Notes under the pieces: model-generated
Database searches by the model: none
Told to the model about the DNA's origin: nothing
What the model saw: the letters and a program-made list of their open reading frames with translations, nothing else
From: Streptantibioticus cattleyicolor NRRL 8057 = DSM 46488
GTDB lineage: Bacteria; Actinomycetota; Actinomycetes; Streptomycetales; Streptomycetaceae
Assembly (NCBI RefSeq): GCF_000240165.1
Contig: NC_017586.1
Location: 1,612,001 to 1,676,000, forward strand
Length of the DNA: 64,000 nucleotides
Direction of reading: 5' to 3'
Position numbers and translations under genes: made by a program
Shown here: piece by piece, positions 1 through 10,214 of the stretch
Position numbering within the stretch: the first letter of the stretch is position 1
How the letters are laid out: each line of letters opens with the position of its first letter

Positions 1-11
1 CGAGAGAGAGT

Positions 12-974
12 GTGAAGGTGCTCGTACTCGTCGCTCCCGGCCAGGGCGCCCAGGCGCCCGGCTTCCTGACCCCCTGGCTCGACCTCCCCGGTGTCGAGGA
101 CCGCCTGCGTGAGTGGTCCGACGCCATCGGCCTGGACCTGGTGCACTACGGCACGAAGGCCGACGCGGACGAGATCCGGGACACCGCGGTCGCCCAGCCG
201 CTGCTGGTGGCCGGGGCGCTGCTCTCCGCCCGGCAGATCTTCCCGTCCGGCGCCGACCTCGCCGCGGGCACCGGCGCGGTGGCCGGCCACAGCGTCGGCG
301 AGCTGGCCGCCGCGGCGCTGACCGGGGTGCTCACCGACACCGAGGCGATGACGCTGGTCCGCACCCGGGGCCTGGCCATGGCCGAGGCCGCCGCGGTCAC
401 CGAGACCGGCATGTCGGCGCTGCTCGGCGGCGCCCCCGAGGTCGTCCTCCCGCACCTGGAGCGGCTCGGCCTGACCCCGGCCAACGTCAACGGGGCCGGC
501 CAGATCGTGGCGGCGGGCACCAAGGAGCAGCTGGCCGCGCTCGCCGAGGACCTGCCCGAGGGCAGCCGCAAGGCGATCGCGCTGAAGGTCGCCGGCGCCT
601 TCCACACCCGCCACATGGCCCCGGCGGTCGCCGTCCTGGAGGCCGCGGTCAAGGAGCTGCGGCCGGCCGACCCGCACACCGTCTACGTCTCCAACAAGGA
701 CGGGCGCCCGGTCGCCGAGGGCGCCGAGGTGATCCGGCGGCTGGTGGGCCAGGTGGCCAACCCGGTGCGCTGGGACCTGTGCATGGAGACCTTCAAGGAA
801 CTGGGCGTCACGGCGATCGTCGAGGCGTGCCCGGGCGGCACCCTGGTGGGCCTGGCCAAGCGCGCCCTGCCCGGGGTGAAGACGCTCGCCCTCAAGACCC
901 CGGACGACCTGGAAGCGGCCCGCGCGCTCGTCGCCGAGCACGCCGGGGATGCCGCACCGGACCAGGCCCGATAA
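12..974 (+). CDS. fabD: Malonyl-CoA:ACP transacylase FabD
   Basis: Transfers malonyl groups from CoA to acyl carrier protein, supplying extender units for type II fatty acid synthesis. The 320-residue protein has the N-terminal PGQGAQ motif, the nucleophile motif GHSVGE (Ser94), the substrate-carboxylate Arg120 and catalytic His199 in AFHTRH, all spaced as in E. coli FabD. The start is a GTG at 12; a few residues either way is possible because the upstream region is outside the window. It is first in a same-strand fabD-fabH-acpP-fabF set, with only 13 bp before fabH, so co-transcription is likely. Length matches the family. Confidence 0.97.
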   Translation: MKVLVLVAPGQGAQAPGFLTPWLDLPGVEDRLREWSDAIGLDLVHYGTKADADEIRDTAVAQPLLVAGALLSARQIFPSGADLAAGTGAVAGHSVGELAAAALTGVLTDTEAMTLVRTRGLAMAEAAAVTETGMSALLGGAPEVVLPHLERLGLTPANVNGAGQIVAAGTKEQLAALAEDLPEGSRKAIALKVAGAFHTRHMAPAVAVLEAAVKELRPADPHTVYVSNKDGRPVAEGAEVIRRLVGQVANPVRWDLCMETFKELGVTAIVEACPGGTLVGLAKRALPGVKTLALKTPDDLEAARALVAEHAGDAAPDQAR

Positions 975-987
975 GGAGCAGCGCAGC

Positions 988-1998
988 ATGACCGCGAAGA
1001 TCCAGCCGAGCAAGGGCGCGCCGTACGCCCGGATCCTCGGCGTCGGCGGCTACCGTCCGACGCGTGTGGTGCCGAACGAGGAGATCCTCCAGCACATCGA
1101 CTCCTCCGACGAGTGGATCCGCTCCCGTTCCGGGATCGCCACCCGTCACTGGGCCGGGCCCGAGGAGACCGTGGCCGAGATGTCGGTCGCGGCGGCCGGC
1201 AAGGCGATCGCCGACGCCGGTATCGCCCCGGAGGAGATCGGCGCCGTCCTGGTCTCCACCGTCTCGCACTTCAAGCAGACCCCGGCGATCGCCACCGAGA
1301 TCGCGCACCGGCTGGGCACCGGCAACCCGCCCGCGTTCGACATCTCCGCCGGCTGCGCGGGCTTCACCTACGGGCTGACGCTGGCCAAGGGCATGGTGGT
1401 CGACGGCACGGCGAAGTACGTGCTGGTGATCGGCGTGGAGCGGCTGAGCGACCTGACCGACCTGGAGGACCGGGCGACCGCGTTCTTGTTCGGGGACGGC
1501 GCGGGCGCCGTGGTGGTGGGACCCTCCAAGGAGCCGGCCATCGGCCCGACGGTGTGGGGCTCGGAGGGCGACAAGGCCGAGACCATCAAGCAGACCCTGC
1601 CGTGGGACGTGTACCGTGCCGCCGAGCCGGGTTCGGTACGCTTCCCCGCGATCACCCAGGAGGGCCAGGCGGTCTTCCGCTGGGCGGTCTACGAGATGGC
1701 CAAGGTGGCCCAGGAGGCGCTGGACGCCGCCGGGATCTCCGCGGACCAGCTCGACGCGTTCATTCCGCACCAGGCCAACATGCGCATCATCGATTCGATG
1801 ATCAAGGCGCTCAAGCTGCCGGAGCATGTGGCGGTCGCGCGGGACATCGAGACCACCGGGAACACCTCGGCCGCCTCCATCCCGCTGGCCATGGAGCGGC
1901 TGCTCGCCACGGGCAAGGCCAGGAGCGGGGACACCGCTCTTGTCATCGGGTTCGGGGCGGGTCTCGTGTACGCGGCAGCTGTCGTTACTCTCCCCTAG
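988..1998 (+). CDS. fabH: Beta-ketoacyl-ACP synthase III FabH
   Basis: Catalyses the first condensation of fatty acid synthesis, joining an acyl-CoA starter (often branched in Streptomyces) to malonyl-ACP. In 336 residues the Cys-His-Asn triad is visible: Cys123 in SAGCAGF, His261 in PHQANMR and Asn292 in GNTSAAS. The ATG at 988 follows an AAGGAG ribosome site 10 bases earlier and sits 13 bp after fabD. A KAS III paralogue lies at 3710-4651; this copy, inside the operon, is the likely essential enzyme. Confidence 0.97.
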   Translation: MTAKIQPSKGAPYARILGVGGYRPTRVVPNEEILQHIDSSDEWIRSRSGIATRHWAGPEETVAEMSVAAAGKAIADAGIAPEEIGAVLVSTVSHFKQTPAIATEIAHRLGTGNPPAFDISAGCAGFTYGLTLAKGMVVDGTAKYVLVIGVERLSDLTDLEDRATAFLFGDGAGAVVVGPSKEPAIGPTVWGSEGDKAETIKQTLPWDVYRAAEPGSVRFPAITQEGQAVFRWAVYEMAKVAQEALDAAGISADQLDAFIPHQANMRIIDSMIKALKLPEHVAVARDIETTGNTSAASIPLAMERLLATGKARSGDTALVIGFGAGLVYAAAVVTLP

Positions 1999-2062
1999 GC
2001 AAGATCCCAGGGCGCGCTTCCGCGTCCGTTTCACTACCGTACATATCGAAGGAGCGCCGATT

Positions 2063-2311
2063 ATGGCCGCCACGAAGGACGAGATCGTCGAGGGTCTCGC
2101 GGAGATCGTCAACGAGATCGCCGGCATCCCGACCGAGGACGTCAAGGAGGACAAGTCCTTCACCGACGACCTGGACGTCGACTCGCTCTCCATGGTCGAG
2201 GTGGTCGTCGCCGCCGAGGAGCGGTTCGAGGTCAAGATCCCGGACGACGACGTGAAGAACCTGAAGACCGTCGGCGACGCCGTCGACTACATCCTGAAGC
2301 ACCAGGACTGA
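2063..2311 (+). CDS. acpP: Acyl carrier protein
   Basis: An 82-residue acidic carrier protein that holds growing acyl chains on a 4'-phosphopantetheine arm. The attachment serine is Ser41 in the DVDSLSMVEV motif; the rest has the four-helix ACP pattern with abundant Asp and Glu. The ATG at 2063 is preceded by AAGGAG at 2049-2054. It lies between fabH and fabF, as in other Streptomyces fatty acid loci. The 64-bp gap after fabH could hold an internal promoter, since ACP is usually needed in excess, but none was identified. Confidence 0.97.
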   Translation: MAATKDEIVEGLAEIVNEIAGIPTEDVKEDKSFTDDLDVDSLSMVEVVVAAEERFEVKIPDDDVKNLKTVGDAVDYILKHQD

Positions 2312-2399
2312 GCTACCCCCAGGTAGACGCGTCTGTCGCCACCCGTCGCGGGTGGCACCGCGTTGCCTTCGCCCTCATTACGTGGAGACAAGAATTCCT

Positions 2400-3671
<1,272 letters not shown>

Positions 3672-3709
3672 CGCCCGCGGTACCGGGCCTCGTGGCGTTC
3701 CCGGCGGGG

Positions 3710-4651
3710 TCAGGGGCAGCGCACCACCTGGCCGGCCCAGGACAGTCCCCCGCCGAAAGCGAAGAGCAACGCCGGGGCGCCGGAGGGGAGTTCGCCGCGT
3801 TCGGCCAGCTTGGACAGGGCCAGCGGGACGGAGGCGGCCGAGGTGTTGCCGGACTCGGTGACGTCCCGGGCGACCACCACGTGCTCGGGCAGGTCGAGCC
3901 GGCGGACCAGGGCCTCGACGATGCGCAGGTTGGCCTGGTGGGTGACGACGGCGCCGAGGTCGGCGGGGGCGAGGCCGGCCCGCTCGCAGGCCTCCCGGAC
4001 CAGCGGGACGAGTTCGGTGGTGGCCCAGCGGAAGACGGTCTGGCCTTCCTGGGCGAACTTCGGGTGCCAGTCGTCCACCAGGCGCACCGCGTCCGCCCGG
4101 GTGGGGTCGGAGCCCCACACCACCGGCCCGATCCCGGCCTCGTCGGCGGCGCTCACCACGGCCGCGCCGGCGCCGTCGCCGAGGATGACGCAGGTCCTGC
4201 GGTCGGTCCAGTCGGTGACGTCGGACATCTTCTCGGCGCCGATGACCAGGGCGTGGCGGGCGGCGCCGGCCCGGACGGCGTGGTCGGCGGTGGCCAGGGC
4301 GGTGCAGAAGCCGGCGCAGGCGTTGTTGAGGTCGAAGGCGACGGCGCCGGGTATGCCGAGCCGTCCGGCGACCTGGGCGGCGGTGCTGGGGCAGCGGTCG
4401 ATCGCGGAGCAGGTGGCCACCGTGACCAGGCCGATGTCGGCGGGGTCGAGGCCGGCCGCGGCCAGCGCCTTGCCGGCCGCCGCCGCGGCCATGTCGGTGA
4501 CGGATTCGGAGCCCGCGATGTGCCTGGTGACGATGCCGGTACGGGTCCGGATCCACTCGTCGTCGGTCTCCACCATGGCGGCGAGGTCGTCGTTGGTCAG
4601 CACGCGCTCGGGCTGGTAGTGGCCCAGGGCGGCGATGCGGGTTCCAGGCAC
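3710..4651 (-). CDS. Second beta-ketoacyl-ACP synthase III (FabH paralogue)
   Basis: A 313-residue KAS III family protein with the full triad: Cys112 in NNACAGF, His236 in THQANLR and Asn267 in GNTSAAS. It is clearly diverged from the operon FabH at 988-1998. It faces fabF and is divergent from a TetR gene, with about 117 bp and a GATC-rich palindrome between them. Family knowledge allows either an alternative starter-unit enzyme for membrane lipids or a priming enzyme for a specialised metabolite. No other biosynthetic genes flank it, so regulated fatty acid priming is the simpler reading. Confidence 0.88.
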   Translation of the reverse strand: MPGTRIAALGHYQPERVLTNDDLAAMVETDDEWIRTRTGIVTRHIAGSESVTDMAAAAAGKALAAAGLDPADIGLVTVATCSAIDRCPSTAAQVAGRLGIPGAVAFDLNNACAGFCTALATADHAVRAGAARHALVIGAEKMSDVTDWTDRRTCVILGDGAGAAVVSAADEAGIGPVVWGSDPTRADAVRLVDDWHPKFAQEGQTVFRWATTELVPLVREACERAGLAPADLGAVVTHQANLRIVEALVRRLDLPEHVVVARDVTESGNTSAASVPLALSKLAERGELPSGAPALLFAFGGGLSWAGQVVRCP

Positions 4652-4718
4652 GAGGTGGCTCCTTCGTCTCGGTCGTCTTCGCTTCGGTCGTTCGGTCGCT
4701 GCGCGAGCAATATAGCGA

Positions 4719-4730
4719 CCGATCGATCGG
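4719..4730. promoter_or_regulatory. Candidate TetR operator in divergent promoter
   Basis: CCGATCGATCGG is a perfect 12-bp palindrome in the gap between the KAS III paralogue (start 4651) and the TetR gene (start 4769), 38 bp before the tetR start codon. TetR proteins usually bind such dyads and repress both divergent genes. Assignment to this regulator rests only on position and symmetry. Confidence 0.4.
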
Positions 4731-4768
4731 AAGTTAAAAGTGGGTGGCGTTCAACCGGGGGCATTACG

Positions 4769-5383
4769 ATGGCCGTCATGAGTCCCCGCAGTTCCGCCGC
4801 CGAGGCCCGCCGCACGCGGGACCGCATCGTCGACCGCAGCGTCGCCGTCGCCTCGGTGGAGGGACTGGAAGGGCTCACCATCGGACGGCTCGCGGCCGAT
4901 CTGGGCATGAGCAAATCGGGCGTGCTGGGGCATTTCGGCACCAAGGAGACGCTCCAACTCGCCGCGCTGGAACGGGCGTCGGCGATCTTCACCCGCGCCG
5001 TGTGGGACCCGGCCGCGGAGGCCACGCCGGGGCTGACCCGGCTGCGGGCGGTGTGCGAGGGGTGGATCCGCTACCTGGAGCGGGAGCGGGCCGCCTTTCC
5101 CGGCGGCTGCCTGTTCACCACGGCCGTCGTGGAGTTCGACGGCCGCGACGACGGCCCGGTCCGCGACGCGGTCGCCCGCCTCTTCCGCACCTGGCGCCGG
5201 CGCCTCATCGTCGACCTCCGCATCGCCGTCCGCGCCGGCGAACTCCCGCCCGACACCGACCCCCGCCAACTCGCCTTCGAGCTCATCGGCCTCTACATGG
5301 GCCTCAACCAGGCCATCCAACTCCTCCGCGACCCCCAAGCCCCCACCCGCACCCGCAAAGCCCTCACCCGCCTCCTGACGTAA
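4769..5383 (+). CDS. TetR family transcriptional regulator
   Basis: A 204-residue one-component regulator. The N-terminal helix-turn-helix is recognisable (LTIGRLAADLGMSKSGVLGHFGTKETL, shown here only by its GMSKSGVLGHF core near residues 50-60), followed by a C-terminal ligand domain typical of the TetR_C family. An alternative ATG lies 9 bases downstream at 4778; I kept 4769 because GGGG at 4757-4760 is well spaced. It is divergent from the KAS III paralogue, so local repression of that gene, perhaps sensing an acyl-CoA, is plausible but not shown. Confidence 0.88.
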   Translation: MAVMSPRSSAAEARRTRDRIVDRSVAVASVEGLEGLTIGRLAADLGMSKSGVLGHFGTKETLQLAALERASAIFTRAVWDPAAEATPGLTRLRAVCEGWIRYLERERAAFPGGCLFTTAVVEFDGRDDGPVRDAVARLFRTWRRRLIVDLRIAVRAGELPPDTDPRQLAFELIGLYMGLNQAIQLLRDPQAPTRTRKALTRLLT

Positions 5384-5748
5384 CCCTCCGGGGGTGAGCT
5401 GGAGGATTCGGTTCGCCCGCGGGGGTGGGCCACGGTCGCGGTGGACGCGATGGCGGATGCGCCCGGCCCGACGGGGCGAGTGGGCCCCCTGAGCCCGGGG
5501 CGGCCCGGCATCGCGGCGCGGGGCCCCGCTTACGCGGAGGGGCGAGCGTCGGCATCGACGCCGGAGCGACCGGCACTCACCGGCACATCGAGGCGGGGCG
5601 TGGGGGGGGCGGACGGCACCGCTCGACCACGGAGGGCCCTGGCCTCACCCCGTCACCGCCAAGCCGGGCGGGCACCGCCAACGGCGGCCGGGGCCGACCC
5701 CGGGCCGCACCCGCCACGGACCGCCTGCGAACGGGGCGCGGGGCCGGC
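5384..5748. other. Intergenic region without recognised feature
   Basis: 365 bp between the convergent tetR and dehydrogenase genes. Very GC-rich, with open frames only because stop codons are rare. I see no convincing gene, RNA or clean terminator hairpin. Confidence 0.5.
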
Positions 5749-6633
5749 CTACTCCGTCGGGCGGAAGCCGCTCAGGTAGGCCGCCGCGCCGTCCTTGTCG
5801 CCGTGGCCGTCGTGTTCGGCGCGGGAGAGGCGTTCGGCGGCGGCGTTGGTGAGGTCCATGTGGACGCCGGCTTCCTCGCCGGCCCGGGCGATGAGGCGGG
5901 CGTCCTTGAGGACGCCGGAGACGGTGAAACTCGGCGGGTAGTAGGCGCCGTCCATGATGACCTTGCCCTTCATCCGCAGGTAGGGCGAGTCGATGAGGGT
6001 GCCGTCGAGCGCGTCGAGGAGGTGTTCGGGGCGCACCCCGAGGCCCTCGGCGAGCGCGAAGGTCTCGGTGGCGCCGTTGATGAGGGTGAGCACCCAGGCG
6101 TTGACGACGAGCTTGAGCTTGCTGGCGTAGCCGGTGGCACCGTCCTCGGCGAGCCAGAACGTCTTCTGGCCGATGGCGTCGAAGATCCGGTCGGCGACCG
6201 GACGGCTCTCCTGGGCGCCGGCCGCGAGCACCTGCAACTGGCCCTTCTCGGCGGGCAGCCGGGTCCCCAGCACCGGGGAGTCCACGAAGTGCACCCCGTG
6301 TTCGGCGGCGAGCCCGGCCAGCTCCCGCTGGGCCTGCGGGCCCACCGTCGCCGCCTGGCACCACACGGTGCCCGCGGCGAGCCCGGGCGCCGCCGCCCGG
6401 ATGGCCTCCAGCGTGGCCGGCCCGTCGAGCAGCACGGTGAGCACGGCGTCCGCCCCGCGCACCGCGTCCGCCGGGTCACCGGCCACGTACGCCCCGTCGT
6501 CCGCCAGCGGTTCGGCCCGGGACCGGGTGCGGTTCCACGCCCGTACGCCGTGGCCTGCCTTGAGGAGGTTGCGGGCCATGGCGGCGCCCATGATGCCGGT
6601 GCCGAGCACGGCCACAGTGATCTTCTGCTGCAT
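5749..6633 (-). CDS. NAD(P)-dependent oxidoreductase, beta-hydroxyacid dehydrogenase family
   Basis: A 294-residue protein of the 3-hydroxyisobutyrate dehydrogenase / GLYR1-like family, which oxidises beta-hydroxyacids or reduces related aldehydes. The Rossmann motif GTGIMG is at residues 11-16. The family signature around the catalytic lysine reads GYASKLKLVVN, giving Lys171 and Asn177. The C-terminal all-alpha domain is present and the length is normal. The physiological substrate cannot be read from the sequence, and the neighbours (TetR, DUF3145) give no clear pathway. Confidence 0.87.
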   Translation of the reverse strand: MQQKITVAVLGTGIMGAAMARNLLKAGHGVRAWNRTRSRAEPLADDGAYVAGDPADAVRGADAVLTVLLDGPATLEAIRAAAPGLAAGTVWCQAATVGPQAQRELAGLAAEHGVHFVDSPVLGTRLPAEKGQLQVLAAGAQESRPVADRIFDAIGQKTFWLAEDGATGYASKLKLVVNAWVLTLINGATETFALAEGLGVRPEHLLDALDGTLIDSPYLRMKGKVIMDGAYYPPSFTVSGVLKDARLIARAGEEAGVHMDLTNAAAERLSRAEHDGHGDKDGAAAYLSGFRPTE

Positions 6634-6686
6634 GCGGCAACGCTACGCCCGGCCCGCGTCGTCCGGTCAACGACTCAGCCGGGTGC

Positions 6687-7181
6687 TCACACCACCTGGT
6701 GAAGCCAGCGCACCGGCGCGCCCTCGCCCGCGTAGCGGAAGGGCTCCAGCTCGTCGTCCCACGGCTTGCCGAGCAGCTTGGCCACCTCCTCGGCGAGGTC
6801 GGCCTCCCCGGCGGCGGCCCGGGCGAGCGCGGCGCGCAGCCGGTCCTCGGGGATCAGGATGTCCCCGTGGATGCCGGTGACCGCGTGGAAGATGCCCAGC
6901 TCCGGCGTGCTGCTGTAACGCTCGCCCTCGGCGGTGGCGCACGGCTCGGCGGTCACCTCGAAGCGCAGCAGGTGCCAGCCGCGCAGCGCCGACGCCAGGC
7001 GTGACGCGGTGCCCGGATCGCCGTGCCAGGAGAATTCGGCACGCCAGGTGCCGGGGGCGGCCGGCTGGCGGATCCAGTCAAGGCTGACGCGCACCCCGAG
7101 CACCCCCGCCACGGCCCATTCGACGTGCGGGCACAGTGCGCGTGGGGCGGAGTGCACGTAAAGAACTCCACGTGTCGTCAC
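6687..7181 (-). CDS. DUF3145 family protein
   Basis: A 164-residue cytosolic protein of unknown function, conserved in actinobacteria. I recognise the characteristic N-terminus TTRGVLYVHSAPRALCPH and C-terminus PFRYAGEGAPVRWLHQVV. I place the start at the GTG at 7181, which gives the usual length; a longer reading to 7262 adds unconserved residues. No catalytic motif is evident. It recurs near the fab operon in Streptomyces, but no functional link is established. Confidence 0.88.
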   Translation of the reverse strand: MTTRGVLYVHSAPRALCPHVEWAVAGVLGVRVSLDWIRQPAAPGTWRAEFSWHGDPGTASRLASALRGWHLLRFEVTAEPCATAEGERYSSTPELGIFHAVTGIHGDILIPEDRLRAALARAAAGEADLAEEVAKLLGKPWDDELEPFRYAGEGAPVRWLHQVV

Positions 7182-7456
7182 CGGGACCTCCAGTGTGGGA
7201 CGAGGTTCGCCTTCCCCAGCGGCCTCGCGCCCCTTCCGTTCGTTCCGGGACGGCACCGACATTCTGCACCATTTTTACCAAACGGGACAAGAACTGATCG
7301 TTCGCCCCCACCGAGGATCCAGAATCCGGCCGACCGCCCCTTCCCTTCCGACCTGGCCTATCTGTCAGGGGAAAAGCTACCGTGCGCCGTCCCCGCCGGG
7401 GTGACGTACCGTCGGGCTCAGCGAGATATCACCCAGTCATCCGAGGGGACCCGACC

Positions 7457-8392
7457 ATGCGCCAGCCGTGCAGCCGCCCGAGGACGGCCGCCACCGCGGC
7501 GTTGACCGCCGTCACCACGGCAGCCGCCGTGTTCACCCTGGCGGGCTGCGGCAACACCGCGGCCCGGCCGCAGCACGCCGCCGGGCCGGCCGCCACCCGT
7601 TCCGCCCCGAACGCCTCCGGACCCGCGACCTCCACCGCCCCCGCGGACACCGCGTGGGACCCGCACCCGCGCTCGATCGCCGCCCTGGGCGACTCCATCA
7701 CCCGTGGTTTCGACGCCTGTTCACTGCTGGAGGACTGTCCGGACGCCTCCTGGGTCACCGGAAACCGGCCGGACGTCAAGAGTCTGACGTACCGTCTGCT
7801 GATGGGTGATCAGTCCAGGAGCTGGAACCTCGCGGTCACCGGGGCCCGGGTCGCCGACCTCCCCCGCCAGGCCGCAGCCGCCGCCCGGCACCGTCCCGCC
7901 CTGGTGACCGTCCTCGTCGGGGCCAACGACGCCTGCCGGCCCACGACGGCCGCGATGACCCCGGTTGGGACCTTCCGACGTGACTTCACCGAGGCGATCC
8001 GTACGCTGCGCCGCACCTCGCCGTCGACCGAGGTCTACGTGGCCTCCATCCCCGACCTCGCCCGGCTGTGGGCGGCCGGCCAGGGCAACGCCGCCGCGCA
8101 GAAGGTCTGGAAGCTCGGCATCTGCCCGTCGATGCTCGCCGCCGACGCCCCCGGCGAGGCCCCCCAGGCCGCCCAGGCCCGCCGCACCGCCGTACGCGAA
8201 CGCGTCATCGCCTACAACACCGCCCTGCGCGACGCCTGCGCCGGGCTCCCCCGGTGCCGCTACGACGCCGGCACCGTCTTCGCCCAGCCCTTCACCCGGT
8301 CCGACCTCAGCCCCTGGGACTGGTTCCACCCCGGCGTCCCCGGCCAGGCCCGCCTGGCCCAACTGGCCTACACCGCCATCACCCGCCCCTGA
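7457..8392 (+). CDS. SGNH/GDSL-type esterase lipoprotein
   Basis: A 311-residue exported hydrolase. The N-terminus is a lipoprotein signal with lipobox LAGC (Cys31), followed by a Pro/Ala/Thr-rich linker to about residue 66. Catalytic-block motifs are GDSIT (Ser80), GAND (Asn157) and DWFHP (Asp288, His291), as in SGNH hydrolases that cleave ester bonds in lipids or acetylated polysaccharides. It is probably tethered to the outer face of the membrane. The substrate is unknown. It is a single gene between DUF3145 (divergent) and a permease. Confidence 0.9.
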   Translation: MRQPCSRPRTAATAALTAVTTAAAVFTLAGCGNTAARPQHAAGPAATRSAPNASGPATSTAPADTAWDPHPRSIAALGDSITRGFDACSLLEDCPDASWVTGNRPDVKSLTYRLLMGDQSRSWNLAVTGARVADLPRQAAAAARHRPALVTVLVGANDACRPTTAAMTPVGTFRRDFTEAIRTLRRTSPSTEVYVASIPDLARLWAAGQGNAAAQKVWKLGICPSMLAADAPGEAPQAAQARRTAVRERVIAYNTALRDACAGLPRCRYDAGTVFAQPFTRSDLSPWDWFHPGVPGQARLAQLAYTAITRP

Positions 8393-8482
8393 CCAGGGAC
8401 GGCCCGCCTTCGACCGGTTGATCGACGGCCCGGATACTTGGACGGTGCGGATCGGGCGGGACGTGGTGGCGGGAGGCGGACG

Positions 8483-9742
8483 GTGAGCGGAGGGGCGGCC
8501 GAGGCGGTGGCGGTGGCGCTGCTGCTGGCGGTGCTGGCGTTCGCCGTGGCCCGGCCACGGGGGTGGCCGGAGGCGGTGGCGGCGGTGCCGGCCGCGGTGG
8601 TGGCGGTCGCGGCCGGCGCGGTGCCGTGGCGGGACGCCTGGGCCCAGGTGCACAGCCTGCTGCCGGTGACCGGCTTCCTGGCCGCCGTGCTGATGCTGGC
8701 CCAGCTCTGCGACGACGAGGGGCTCTTCGCGGCGGCCGGCGCGCTGGTCGCCCGGGTCTGCCGGGGCCGGCCGGAACGGCTGCTGGGCGGGGTCTTCCTG
8801 GTGGCCGCGCTGGTCACCGCCGTGCTGAGCCTGGACGCGACCGTGGTGCTGCTGACCCCGGTGGTCTTCGCCACCGCCGCGCACGCCGGCGCGCGGGCCC
8901 GGCCGCACGTGTACGCCTGCACCCACCTGGCCAACTCCGCCTCGCTGCTGCTGCCGGTCTCCAACCTCACCAACCTGCTGGCGTTCTCGGTCACCGGGCT
9001 GTCGTTCACCCGGTTCGCCGCCCTGATGGCGCTGCCGTGGCTGCTGGCGATCGGGGTGGAGTACGTGGTCTTCCGCCGTTTCTTCCGCACCGACCTGGCC
9101 GCGGCCGGCGGTGCCCCGGGCGGGGCGGAGCGGCCGGAGGTGCCGGTCTTCACCCTCGTCGTGCTGGGCGGCACGCTGGCCGGGTTCGCCCTCACCTCGT
9201 TCGCCGGGGTCAACCCCGCGTGGGCCGCGCTGGCCGGCGCGCTGGTGCTGGCGGTACGGGCGCTGGCCCGGCGCCGGACGACGGTGCCGGAGCTGGTGCG
9301 CTCGGCCAACCTGCCGTTCTGCCTGTTCGTCCTCGCCCTCGGGGTGGTGGTCGAGGCGGTGGTGCGCGGCGGACTGGACAGCGCGCTCGGCCAGGTGCTG
9401 CCGCACGGCGGTTCGCTGCCGGCGCTGCTCGGGGTGGCCGCGGTCGCCGCGGTGCTGGCCAACCTGATCAACAACCTGCCCGCGGTGCTGGCTCTGCTGC
9501 CGCTGACCGCCCCCGGCGGCCCGGGCCCGGTGCTCGCCGTCCTCATCGGGGTCAACCTGGGCCCGAACCTGACGTACGTGGGCTCGCTGGCCACCCTGCT
9601 GTGGCGGCGCATCCTGCACGAGCACGAGGCGCGCCCGGCGCTTCGCCACTTCACCCGGCTCGGCGCGATCACCGTGCCTGCCACGCTGCTCGCCTCGACC
9701 GTGGCACTGTGGGCGATGCTTCAGGTGCTGCCGGGAGGGTGA
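8483..9742 (+). CDS. SLC13/ArsB-like (ion transporter superfamily) permease
   Basis: A 419-residue polytopic membrane protein with roughly ten to twelve hydrophobic segments. It resembles the ArsB/NhaD/CitMHS ion transporter superfamily, with duplicated halves and the conserved stretches LPVSNLTNLLAF and LANLINNLPAV in equivalent hairpin positions. I chose the GTG at 8483, preceded by GGGAGGCGG. It is followed 7 bp later by a universal stress protein gene, so the pair is probably co-transcribed. The substrate (arsenite, dicarboxylate or sodium/proton exchange) cannot be decided; no arsC or arsR is nearby. Confidence 0.8.
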   Translation: MSGGAAEAVAVALLLAVLAFAVARPRGWPEAVAAVPAAVVAVAAGAVPWRDAWAQVHSLLPVTGFLAAVLMLAQLCDDEGLFAAAGALVARVCRGRPERLLGGVFLVAALVTAVLSLDATVVLLTPVVFATAAHAGARARPHVYACTHLANSASLLLPVSNLTNLLAFSVTGLSFTRFAALMALPWLLAIGVEYVVFRRFFRTDLAAAGGAPGGAERPEVPVFTLVVLGGTLAGFALTSFAGVNPAWAALAGALVLAVRALARRRTTVPELVRSANLPFCLFVLALGVVVEAVVRGGLDSALGQVLPHGGSLPALLGVAAVAAVLANLINNLPAVLALLPLTAPGGPGPVLAVLIGVNLGPNLTYVGSLATLLWRRILHEHEARPALRHFTRLGAITVPATLLASTVALWAMLQVLPGG

Positions 9743-9749
9743 TGCGGCG

Positions 9750-10214
9750 ATGGGCGTGCTGGTGTGGGTCACCGAGGGCACGTGGCCGGCCTGTGTGGAC
9801 GCGGCCCGCGCCCGTACCCGCGACGACGAGGAGCTGACGCTGCTGTACGTGGCCGACGACGAGGTGACCGGGGCGGCCGGCGGCGCCGTCGCCGGGCTGC
9901 TGGGCCGTGGCCGTCCGGACCCGGCCGCCCGGCTGGCCGCGCTGGAGGCCGGCGCGGCGGGCGAACTGCTCGACGCGGCGGCGGCGCGGCTCGGCCGTCC
10001 GGCGGCCCGGCGGATCGGTCACGGCCGGGTGGAACGGGAGGTGGTCCGGGCGGCCGAGGGCGCCGCGCTGCTGGTGTGTGCCCGGGACGGCGACCGGTCC
10101 CGGCCGGGCCCGCACAGCCTGGGCCCGGCCACCCGGTTCGTGGTCGACCACGCGCCCTGCCCGGTGCTGCTGGTGTGGCCGCCGGGGCCCCCGCCGTCGG
10201 CTCAGGGCAGGTAG
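9750..10214 (+). CDS. Universal stress protein (UspA) family
   Basis: A 154-residue single-domain protein with the UspA alpha/beta fold pattern: an N-terminal beta strand (VLVWVTEG), a central acidic helix, and the C-terminal PATRFVVDHAPCPVLLVW segment corresponding to the common SVS..V..A..PVLVV end. The usual G-2X-G-9X-G(S/T) ATP loop is only loosely matched (GDRSRPGPHSLGP). It lies 7 bp after the permease and may modulate it. Its 3' end overlaps the convergent acid phosphatase by 13 bp. Confidence 0.75.
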   Translation: MGVLVWVTEGTWPACVDAARARTRDDEELTLLYVADDEVTGAAGGAVAGLLGRGRPDPAARLAALEAGAAGELLDAAAARLGRPAARRIGHGRVEREVVRAAEGAALLVCARDGDRSRPGPHSLGPATRFVVDHAPCPVLLVWPPGPPPSAQGR

